NCBI GenBank assembly: GCA_020051155.1
Contig: JAGVJK010000028.1
Coordinates: 1-32,592 of the forward strand
DNA from: Gammaproteobacteria bacterium
GTDB lineage: Bacteria; Pseudomonadota; Gammaproteobacteria; UBA1113
Reading direction: 5' to 3'
DNA length: 32,592 nt
Shown: positions 21,547 to 29,303 of the stretch, in pieces
Numbering within the stretch: the first letter of the stretch is position 1
Layout of the letters: each line of letters starts with the position of its first letter
Program-made: the position numbers and the translations under genes
The notes under the pieces: model-generated
What the model was told of the DNA's origin: nothing
The model's input: the letters and a program-made list of their open reading frames with translations, nothing else
Databases searched by the model: none

Positions 21547-24114
21547 ATGGCAGCATCTTCATCAGAAAACTCATCTGCGGTGGCTAATGTAGACACTAAT
21601 GTTCCACGATATTGGTATTTACCAGTTTTTACACCACTCAAGCAAAAATTAAAATCTGATGAACGTAAAGGCTTTGATAATTTTTTACTGGTTCTTATTG
21701 AAGAGTTTGATTGTTTTTTTGAAGAAAAAATTTTTCAGTCATCTTTAGAATTTGTTTATGGGCTTATTGATAAATCTTTTCTGTACTTTGGTAAGTACGA
21801 AGATGAATCTCTTCCCATGAAAACTTTTGCATCCGATATGTTTTTTATTGCACTCATCCTAACTTGGCATGCTAGTGATGTAGCACTTGAAAAGCAAGAC
21901 ATGCGCTATTTTATAGATAGCTTTAATAAGTTGGAAAATTTTCACGAATCCTATTTTCCTGATACAGAGCGGGAGATTAACCAATCAAGAAGAGCTTTGA
22001 TTGCTCGAGGGTTTGCTATGGCGAAGGATGCTTTTGACTATCAGTTGCGTGTAACAAATCGTGAGCAGGTAGAGACACGCATGAAAGAGCAGGGAGTTTT
22101 ACCAATATTAATTCATAGTTTGAAAACCTTGCCTGATGGAGGTTTATGTGATGCAGTCAAGCGTAATGATTTTGATGCGGTGAAAAAATTTTATTTATTG
22201 TATTGGAATGCTCTGGACTGCGATAAAAATGGTCAAAGTGCATTGTCTATCGCCATATCAAATGGATATACATCAATAGTTGAACTCTTACTGACTACTA
22301 TAGATAAAGATCAAATTCTGCCGCGCGAGAAAGTAACTTCTATTTTTCTTGCTGCAGCGCAAGGACAATTAGATATTGTCAAAACACTTATAACTCTGGG
22401 AGCTAATTGCGACAAGCCTGACGGGGCGGGCACAACACCTTTGATGATTGCTGCAATCAATCAACATAAAGAGGTTGTTAAACTGTTGTTGTCGGCAGGT
22501 GCCGATTTTACTCTCAGCGAGGAAACTAATGGGAGGATGCTATTTCATATGGCGGCATCTAATGGTTATCAAGATATTATTGAGCAGCTATTGGCCGCTG
22601 GAGTTAACATCGATGTAGCAGCTAGAAGTGGTAAAACAGCTTTGATATATGCCTTACAAAGTGGCCATCATCAACTTGCTGATTGGTTAATAGAGCAGGG
22701 TGCTAGTAAAACTGTGGTAGCAAGCGATGGCACGACGTTGCTTCACGCTGCAGCAGAAGGTGGGAATGATGTTTACGCTGAACAGTTACTAGCTTCTGGT
22801 CTAGATGTCAATCAACCTGGCAAACAAGGTCATACACCATTACTTTTGGCAGCCATCCAAGGTCACGCTAAAACTGTTACACGATTATTGCAAGCAGGCG
22901 CTAAGATCAATGATATAAATGATGCCAAGATGACGCCACTTGACGTGGCCACATATAATGGGCATCTAGAAGTTGTTCAAGTTTTGTCAAAAGCGGATGA
23001 GCAGATATCGCAGAAACTTCATAGTAGTAACAGCCCATTGTTTTTTGCAATACAAAAAAATCATATCGAGTTAGTTAATTTCTTTATAGAAATTGGTTGT
23101 GATATTAATGCTGTAAGTGGAATGTCTGAAAGAGATCTTTATAAAGAGGTTGTTAACGCATTGCGTGATACGGGTGCAAATACAAGACGCATGACACAAA
23201 GAGCTTTATCTCCATTATGTGTCGCTATTTATATGGGTCATGTTGAAATTGTTGAAAGGTTATTACAAGCAGGTGCTGAAAAAAGTATAAATGATGACAA
23301 TGGTTATGTACTATTGCTGCTAGCTATTGAAAAGCGTCATTACAAGATTATTACACTGTTATTGGCATCAGGTGTCAGGATCAATCCTACAGAGGAAGAT
23401 CGTGCAGTGCCACTTCACAAGGCAATTACTCAGAGATCTCAAAGTATAGTTACCATGTTATTGGATGCGGGAGCAGATCTTAATAAGAAGGATTACCGTT
23501 ATATTACGCCGCTTTATGTAGCCGCTAAGTGTGGAGTAACAGCGATTGCTAGACAGTTAATCGCAAGAGGGGCGAATATTAATGATCTTTGCACAGAAGA
23601 AGATGCTACACCACTGCATGTAGCAGCGCTCGAGGGACACCATAAGGTTGTTGATCTCTTATTATCTGCAGGGGCTATGATAGAGGCCACCACGAGAAGG
23701 GGAGAAACCCCATTGTTTTGGGCCGTCAAGGGAGGTAAGGCCCCAGCAATTGTTAAGTGGTTAATCGCTGCTAAGGCTAATACACAGCTCATCGATTATC
23801 TTGGCAACACATTGTTAATTCAAGCGGCACGGGCGAATAATCCGCATATTTTTGCGATATTGCTAAAAACTGATCTTGGGAGGAATGTAAACCGAGCCAA
23901 TAAAACAGGTATAACACCACTTCATATTGCAGCAGATAAAGGGAATAAGTTAATTGTTCAACAGTTATTAGCAGCTAAGGTGAATAAGCATGCATCGCTT
24001 GCATCAGGTGAAACGCCAATATTTTTTGCACTAAACAAGAAATACAAAAAAATTGTTGATATGCTAAGAGAAGAGCCGCAACAGCCTTCTCATCGACGTA
24101 GATTGAGCAGGTGA
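21547..24114 (+). CDS. Large ankyrin-repeat protein ANK1, candidate type IV effector
   Basis: The 855-residue protein has an N-terminal helical domain of about 190 residues (RYWYLPVFTPLKQKLK, SSLEFVYGLIDKSF, DMFFIALILTWHASD) that I do not recognise outside its paralogue. It is followed by about 19 ankyrin repeats from residue 199 to about 840, many with the TPLHxAA signature. The tail is LREEPQQPSHRRRLSR, an acidic patch then a basic end. There is no signal peptide or clear membrane segment. GAGG lies about 8 nt before the ATG. The next gene starts 22 bp downstream. ANK2 at 26330 is a clear full-length paralogue. Ankyrin arrays bind proteins; many in Legionella and Coxiella are Dot/Icm substrates, which is the likely but unproven role here. 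Confidence 0.9.
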   Translation: MAASSSENSSAVANVDTNVPRYWYLPVFTPLKQKLKSDERKGFDNFLLVLIEEFDCFFEEKIFQSSLEFVYGLIDKSFLYFGKYEDESLPMKTFASDMFFIALILTWHASDVALEKQDMRYFIDSFNKLENFHESYFPDTEREINQSRRALIARGFAMAKDAFDYQLRVTNREQVETRMKEQGVLPILIHSLKTLPDGGLCDAVKRNDFDAVKKFYLLYWNALDCDKNGQSALSIAISNGYTSIVELLLTTIDKDQILPREKVTSIFLAAAQGQLDIVKTLITLGANCDKPDGAGTTPLMIAAINQHKEVVKLLLSAGADFTLSEETNGRMLFHMAASNGYQDIIEQLLAAGVNIDVAARSGKTALIYALQSGHHQLADWLIEQGASKTVVASDGTTLLHAAAEGGNDVYAEQLLASGLDVNQPGKQGHTPLLLAAIQGHAKTVTRLLQAGAKINDINDAKMTPLDVATYNGHLEVVQVLSKADEQISQKLHSSNSPLFFAIQKNHIELVNFFIEIGCDINAVSGMSERDLYKEVVNALRDTGANTRRMTQRALSPLCVAIYMGHVEIVERLLQAGAEKSINDDNGYVLLLLAIEKRHYKIITLLLASGVRINPTEEDRAVPLHKAITQRSQSIVTMLLDAGADLNKKDYRYITPLYVAAKCGVTAIARQLIARGANINDLCTEEDATPLHVAALEGHHKVVDLLLSAGAMIEATTRRGETPLFWAVKGGKAPAIVKWLIAAKANTQLIDYLGNTLLIQAARANNPHIFAILLKTDLGRNVNRANKTGITPLHIAADKGNKLIVQQLLAAKVNKHASLASGETPIFFALNKKYKKIVDMLREEPQQPSHRRRLSR

Positions 24115-24136
24115 GTTTAAAAGAGGTAATGTTATT

Positions 24137-26047
24137 GTGAGTTTAGATTTCAAAGAAATAACTGAAGGATTAAGAGACAAAAAACTAAGAGAAATTGAAT
24201 CTCTTGAGTGGGAAATACAAAAAGAAAATAATCTGGGAGATTTTGAGGTAGCTCAACTCTTATTGATAGAACAACAAACTCTAATCAATGAAGTGATCGC
24301 TATTGATCTTCTCAAAATGGCTGCTGGTACCAAACTCAGTGCTACGTCTGGAACATCATCTGATGGAACTCAATTCTCCTCACACCAGTCTAAAAATAAA
24401 CAGGGATTGTTTAGTAGCATTCTCTCAGCTAGTAATAATTCAACATTAAGAGCCTCTGAGTATATTGAGTCTTTAATAGAAGCTGATCCCAGAATTTTGC
24501 AACGCGCACGAGCAATTATAAATATTCGTAAAGAATTTTGTGAATACGCCACACAGAATGTAGATATCTTTGCCGATGGTACCTACTTTTTAGCTTCAAT
24601 GGAAAAAGCAATTAATCCGAACAATGATCAGTTATTTCTTTACCCAGGGTCAGGATCTAGTTACCGAGAAGGCATGCTTATCCCTGATAAATTTAGAGAT
24701 CTAAATGCAGCAGATCCACTAAAAATGCACCCTGATCTGGATCTGCAGATTCGACAAAAAGCCCATAGAGTGCTTGAGGAAGGAATTCTTGAGAAAAATA
24801 TTTCTTTATTACATACATTGTTGCCGCATCCTTTTGTCGATGATTATCCTTCCAGAGGCGGCGGTGCAGTGCTCTCTGGAAACGTGTTGCGATCAACTTA
24901 TAAATCAGGCGTGTTAAACGGAAAATGGAGCTTACCTCTGATTGGTGAGAACTTGAAGTATGGTGATTTACCAGATGCAGATCGTGCGAGGTTTAATCAA
25001 GCCATGGTTAGAGCCACTGGAAAAACGGTTGTCGCTCCTGATAAATCAGTGATAGAAGCTAAATCATCCGGTAGCCACCCTCCATCATACTTCTTTTCCT
25101 CAATGATAATCGGTGATTCTAATGCGCCTGAGAAAGTTTATGCTTTCAATGAAGATCTATCCGCTAAGATGTTTGAACGTCGATGGAGCTCAATCTTAAG
25201 GTATTTGAACGATCATGTTACATCAGATTTAGTGATGCCAGGAAAAAAACCAAGTATCACATATATCAATTACCTTAAAGAACATTTGGCGAAAGCCAAT
25301 AATATGTATGATATGGAAGTGTGTATTTTAGGTGTTTATCATGCAGCATTCAAAGACGGAAACAATAAAAAAAGTCGTCTAAAAATTGGATTAGAATTTC
25401 TCATGGCGTCAGATGAGTATCTTGGATTCACAAACCGCTATGGTATCCACTTTACTAAAATGAAAAAGTTTGGAGAAGCGACATTAGAAGACCAGTTACT
25501 CTGTTTATTTAATAACATCATGAAATACAAAACCACAGCACTTGCTAATCCCATGTTCTATCAACAAGGGATAAGACTGCTTTTACAACTTCAGCGCTGG
25601 GGCTTAACGACCATAGAAAATGAATCTCAAGCAGGACAATTGGTTGCCCATCTAGCAATGTTAATGAAATCTGTTTGTTCATCATCTGTAGCCAGTCAAT
25701 CTGATTCAGAAGATGAGGTGTCACTAAGTGCCATCACCGATCGGAATGTTGAAGATGAACAAGTTCATCGAACATTGAAACTGATATTGCTAGATGCGTA
25801 TAAAGGTGTATTCGAGAATGAAGAAGATCTTAGCTCTTCGCGCTCTTCCAGCTCCTTTAACCCCAGCGCTAGCTCTGTTTCTGTAGATCCAGCTTTCAGC
25901 AGACTAGCCATCGTAATTCGCGATTTTATGAGAGTTGAATTTAACATTATTCTCCCGGAGTGTTTTACACAAATGTCGTATGAAACGATAAAAGAGGTAT
26001 CTCCTAAGATTGTATCTCCGCGTAGCTCTAGCTCTTCTAAGAGATAA
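24137..26047 (+). CDS. Orphan 636-residue protein downstream of ANK1
   Basis: I recognise no family. Start is GTG 24137 with AGAGG 10 nt upstream; the nearby ATG at 24129 is out of frame. The first ~65 residues are a charged helical hairpin; residues 65-105 are a Ser/Thr-rich linker. The core (about 110-500) looks like a compact alpha/beta or helical enzyme-size domain with segments such as DDYPSRGGGAVLSGN, STYKSGVLNGKWSLPLIGENL and FLMASDEYLGFTNRYGIHF. Then come an acidic Ser-rich linker (SSSVASQSDSEDE), a helical part and a tail SPRSSSSSKR. There is no signal peptide or membrane segment. The 22-bp gap from ANK1 indicates one transcript under the same promoter. ANK2 has no such partner. Confidence 0.82.
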   Translation: MSLDFKEITEGLRDKKLREIESLEWEIQKENNLGDFEVAQLLLIEQQTLINEVIAIDLLKMAAGTKLSATSGTSSDGTQFSSHQSKNKQGLFSSILSASNNSTLRASEYIESLIEADPRILQRARAIINIRKEFCEYATQNVDIFADGTYFLASMEKAINPNNDQLFLYPGSGSSYREGMLIPDKFRDLNAADPLKMHPDLDLQIRQKAHRVLEEGILEKNISLLHTLLPHPFVDDYPSRGGGAVLSGNVLRSTYKSGVLNGKWSLPLIGENLKYGDLPDADRARFNQAMVRATGKTVVAPDKSVIEAKSSGSHPPSYFFSSMIIGDSNAPEKVYAFNEDLSAKMFERRWSSILRYLNDHVTSDLVMPGKKPSITYINYLKEHLAKANNMYDMEVCILGVYHAAFKDGNNKKSRLKIGLEFLMASDEYLGFTNRYGIHFTKMKKFGEATLEDQLLCLFNNIMKYKTTALANPMFYQQGIRLLLQLQRWGLTTIENESQAGQLVAHLAMLMKSVCSSSVASQSDSEDEVSLSAITDRNVEDEQVHRTLKLILLDAYKGVFENEEDLSSSRSSSSFNPSASSVSVDPAFSRLAIVIRDFMRVEFNIILPECFTQMSYETIKEVSPKIVSPRSSSSSKR

Positions 26048-26064
26048 ATTTTTTCACTAATGAA

Positions 26065-26226
26065 AATACAGCAGGGCCATTTCTTATTCAGACAAAATTT
26101 AATTATTCCTCTATTTTTTTTGGTCATCTTGCGTTTTATCTAGGTATTGCTTTTTTAGTCACGACATTTATTTGTCGCTGCTATTATTTTCTGTCGTTGT
26201 GAATGCCTATTGGATGCTGAGATCTT
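26065..26226 (+). pseudogene. Relic of a second MFS transporter gene
   Basis: Positions 26065-26179 align without gaps to 20457-20571 of the MFS gene at roughly 90% identity by eye (shared runs include TTTTTTTTGGTCATCTTGC). 26181-26226 then aligns to 20895-20940 near the gene's 3' end. The ~320 bp between are missing, with a short CT at the joint. The start, first ~230 codons and the stop are also gone. The relic stands directly upstream of ANK2, just as the intact MFS gene stands upstream of ANK1, and marks a duplicated block. Confidence 0.85.
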
Positions 26227-26254
26227 CATTTGATCATTAAAAATTACTAGCGAC

Positions 26255-26286
26255 CTAAGAAATCTTTAATAAAAGGGTGTTATAAT
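26255..26286 (+). promoter_or_regulatory. PmrA-box-like direct repeat and -10 of ANK2
   Basis: CTAAG (26255-26259), 6 bp (AAATCT), TTAAT (26266-26270), 10 bp, then TATAAT (26281-26286). Half-sites and all spacings are the same as in front of ANK1, while the spacer and nearby bases differ. The element lies about 44 bp upstream of the ANK2 ATG. Confidence 0.55.
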
Positions 26287-26329
26287 TGCCGACTTATTAA
26301 ATATATTCAATAGGTTATGAGGTTTAAAC

Positions 26330-29149
26330 ATGGCATCGTCATCATCAGAGCTCTCATTTGTAGCGCCTACGTCGGATCTTACTATTCCCAAATATTGGTA
26401 TTTACCAGTCTTTGCACCCCTCAAACAAAAATTAAAAGCTGATGAGCGTGAACAGTTTGATGATTTCCTAATGATGCTTGCGAAACAATTTGATCATTTT
26501 CATGAAGATATACTTTCAATGTCGTCTTTAGAATTTATTTATGGGCTTATTGATAAATCCTTTCAATGCTTTGAACGATGTCCAGAAGAACACCTGTCCA
26601 TGACTGTTTTTTCATCTCATATGTTTTTTATTGCGCTCATTGTCTCTTGGTATGTGACGGAGCTAGATCTTGAAAGAAGAGAGATGTACCATTTCGTACA
26701 TTGCTTCAATAAGTTGAAAGATTTCCATAAACTCCGCTTGTCTGTCGAAAAGAAGGATCTGAATAAATCAGTGAGCACTTTAGTTTTTCGCGGTTTTAAA
26801 ATGTTTAAAGAGGTTTTTAACATTAACTTCGCAGAGCGTAGTGATGCTGAAAATGAAGAGAGTAGTAATCCTAAAAATAATCTTGCTTATGGCACAAGGA
26901 TCGATCGTGCGAATGTAGAGAAACGTATGGCAGAGCAAGGGATTTCGCCAATAGTGCTCCATGCTTTGCAAACTTTGCCAGAGGGAGGCTTGTGCGATGC
27001 AGTTCGGCGTAATGACATTGAAGAAGTGAAAAAATTTCTGTTATTGCATTGGAATGCGAATGAAAATGATAAAAATGGTAAAAGTGCCTTGTCAATTGCC
27101 ATAGCAAGTGGATATATACAAATAGTTGAATTGTTATTATCTGTTTTAGATAAAAATCAACCTCTGTTTCCCTCGCAATTAACTCCTATTTATTTTGCCG
27201 CGGCCGAGGGACAATTAGAGATTGTCAAGAAGCTGATCGATATGGAGGTCAATTACGAAAAAACTGATATGACGGGCGCAACACCCTTGTTTATTGCTGC
27301 AGAAAGGGGGCATGTCGAAGTTGTTCAAGCATTAATAGCTGCTGGAGCTCAAAAAAACACGGCTAGAATAGTAGATGGTAAAACACCTTTGCTAATTGCT
27401 GCAGCGAATAGACATCAAAAGGTTGTGGAATTATTGTTGTCAGCAGGCGCTGATTTTACTATCGCCGACACAAAAACTAAAATGACATTACTTCATATGG
27501 TCGCATGCAGCGGTTATCAAGATTTGATTGAGTGGCTATTGGCCGCTGGAGTTAGTGTCGATATAGCAGCTAGAAATGGCAAAACACCCCTGATGTATGC
27601 CGCAGAAACTGCTCATCCTCAAGTTGTTGAGCAGTTAATAGAACATGGTGCTAGCATAAGGGTTGTAGCAATTGATGGTACGACGCTGTTGCATGCAGCA
27701 GCATTCAGTGGAAATGAAATTCTTGTTGAGCGGTTATTGGCATCTGGTCTTGATATCAATCAACGTAGTATTACACATGGCTATGCTCCTTTATTTTATG
27801 CAGCTATGAAAGGTCACGTTAAGATTGTTACAAGATTATTGCAAGCAGGAGCTAGCATTGATGTCATGGATAATAAGGGTCTGACGCCGCTTGATGCGGC
27901 CACAAATAATGGGCATTTAGAGGCTGTTAAAGTTCTGTTAGAAGCGGATAACGGGGCACTGGAGAAACTTCATAGTTCTAAAAGTCCATTATTTCGCGCC
28001 ATACAAAAAGGTCATGCTAGGGTAGTTAACTTTTTTATAGAAGTTGGGTGCGATGTTAATGCCGTGGCGGGCATGTCGAGCAGGTTGCTTTATATGCGAA
28101 ATGCTGTAGTTGGATATCCCCCAAGCTCTCTTCATGCAGACATTTTTCTGGCATTGGGTGCAGCGGGTGTAGATATGGAGCCGATGGAAGAAAAAGGTAT
28201 CTCTCCATTATGTGTCGCCATTTATATTGGGCATGCTGGCATTGTCGAAAGATTGTTAAGTGCCAATGCTGAAAAAAGTATAAACGATGATAATGGTTAT
28301 GCGTTATTATTACTGGCAATTGAAAGAGGTCATTGTGAAGTTGTGAGATTGTTGGTAGGAGCTGGTGTCAGGCTCAAGCCTACTTACGAGGATATTGCAA
28401 TACCACTCCACGAGGCGGTTGCTAACGGAAAGGGAAGCATCGTTGCTATTTTACTAAATGCGGGGGCAGACCCTAATAGTAAGGATGACGATGAGAAGAC
28501 GCCACTTTATTTAGCTGCTGAGGAAGGTTTTGCTGCGATTGCCGCACAACTGATCGAAAGCGGCGCTGATATTAATGCTCCCTGTATAGATGAAGATGTT
28601 ACACCACTTCATATAGCGGCGATTGGAGGACATACACGTGTTGTTGACCTCTTATTGTCTAAAGGAGCGATGCTCGAGGCTGTCACAACTTGTCATGAAA
28701 CTCCACTGTGTTGGGCCGTCAAAGGAAGTGGGGCGTCGCTGATTGTTCGGCGGTTAATAAGCGAGAAAGCTAACACACAAGTCATTAATTGCTTTGGCAG
28801 CACGTTGTTGATCCTGGCTGCACTGGAGAATCATTCACATATTTTTTCGATATTGCTTAGTGCAATTCTTGAGTTAAAGGAATGTTCTGAAATTGCAACG
28901 AGTGAAGAGGAAAGAATGATTGTCAATCAGACTAATCACAACGGTGAAACACCACTTCATATTGCGGCGCAGGAAGGGAATAAACTTATTGTTCGACAAT
29001 TACTAGAGGTTGGGGCGAATAGAAACATAGCTCTTCCATCAGGTAAAACGGCATTATGTTTAGCAAAAGAATATGAACATAGAAAAGTGGTTGAGATGCT
29101 AGAAGAAGAGCCAGTGCAGTTTTATCAGCAGAAAAAATTGGGAAGGTGA
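26330..29149 (+). CDS. Large ankyrin-repeat protein ANK2, paralogue of ANK1
   Basis: The 939-residue protein shares the ANK1 N-terminal domain (KYWYLPVFAPLKQKLKADER, SSLEFIYGLIDKSF, MFFIALIVSWYVTE). It carries an extra ~21-residue acidic insert near 167-190 (SDAENEESSN). About 20 ankyrin repeats run from 220 to about 925; relative to ANK1 there is one more repeat (GATPLFIAAERGHVEVVQAL region) and a longer loop before the penultimate repeat (ILELKECSEIATSEEER). The tail is LEEEPVQFYQQKKLGR, acidic then basic as in ANK1. GAGG precedes the ATG by about 8 nt. It has its own PmrA-like promoter and ends before a palindromic terminator. Role as in ANK1: probably a host-protein-binding effector, not proven. 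Confidence 0.9.
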   Translation: MASSSSELSFVAPTSDLTIPKYWYLPVFAPLKQKLKADEREQFDDFLMMLAKQFDHFHEDILSMSSLEFIYGLIDKSFQCFERCPEEHLSMTVFSSHMFFIALIVSWYVTELDLERREMYHFVHCFNKLKDFHKLRLSVEKKDLNKSVSTLVFRGFKMFKEVFNINFAERSDAENEESSNPKNNLAYGTRIDRANVEKRMAEQGISPIVLHALQTLPEGGLCDAVRRNDIEEVKKFLLLHWNANENDKNGKSALSIAIASGYIQIVELLLSVLDKNQPLFPSQLTPIYFAAAEGQLEIVKKLIDMEVNYEKTDMTGATPLFIAAERGHVEVVQALIAAGAQKNTARIVDGKTPLLIAAANRHQKVVELLLSAGADFTIADTKTKMTLLHMVACSGYQDLIEWLLAAGVSVDIAARNGKTPLMYAAETAHPQVVEQLIEHGASIRVVAIDGTTLLHAAAFSGNEILVERLLASGLDINQRSITHGYAPLFYAAMKGHVKIVTRLLQAGASIDVMDNKGLTPLDAATNNGHLEAVKVLLEADNGALEKLHSSKSPLFRAIQKGHARVVNFFIEVGCDVNAVAGMSSRLLYMRNAVVGYPPSSLHADIFLALGAAGVDMEPMEEKGISPLCVAIYIGHAGIVERLLSANAEKSINDDNGYALLLLAIERGHCEVVRLLVGAGVRLKPTYEDIAIPLHEAVANGKGSIVAILLNAGADPNSKDDDEKTPLYLAAEEGFAAIAAQLIESGADINAPCIDEDVTPLHIAAIGGHTRVVDLLLSKGAMLEAVTTCHETPLCWAVKGSGASLIVRRLISEKANTQVINCFGSTLLILAALENHSHIFSILLSAILELKECSEIATSEEERMIVNQTNHNGETPLHIAAQEGNKLIVRQLLEVGANRNIALPSGKTALCLAKEYEHRKVVEMLEEEPVQFYQQKKLGR

Positions 29150-29222
29150 GTTTAGACAACTCGACAGTAAGACTTATTCATCAGACAATAAAACTCGAAA
29201 AGTGACCAAAATCAAGACTAAT

Positions 29223-29283
29223 ATTAGCAAAACACCCTGAAAATTGGAAGGCTGCCTTCCAATTTTCAGGGTGTTTTGCTAAT
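29223..29283. terminator. 61-bp near-perfect palindrome, bidirectional terminator
   Basis: Two 30-bp arms (29223-29252 and 29254-29283) pair without mismatch around a single T. The tip core GGAAGGC-T-GCCTTCC is flanked by AAAATT and AATTTT, so each strand reads as a stem followed by Ts. It lies 73 bp after the ANK2 stop and 20 bp after the stop of the convergent gene on the other strand, so it serves both. Confidence 0.8.
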
Positions 29284-29303
29284 CTAGACTTTATTTTGGT
29301 TGA

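Noticed and set aside
26871..27107. Overlapping minus-strand frames inside ANK2
   Set aside because: They are shadows of repeat-rich coding sequence, overlap each other in different frames and have no start signals.
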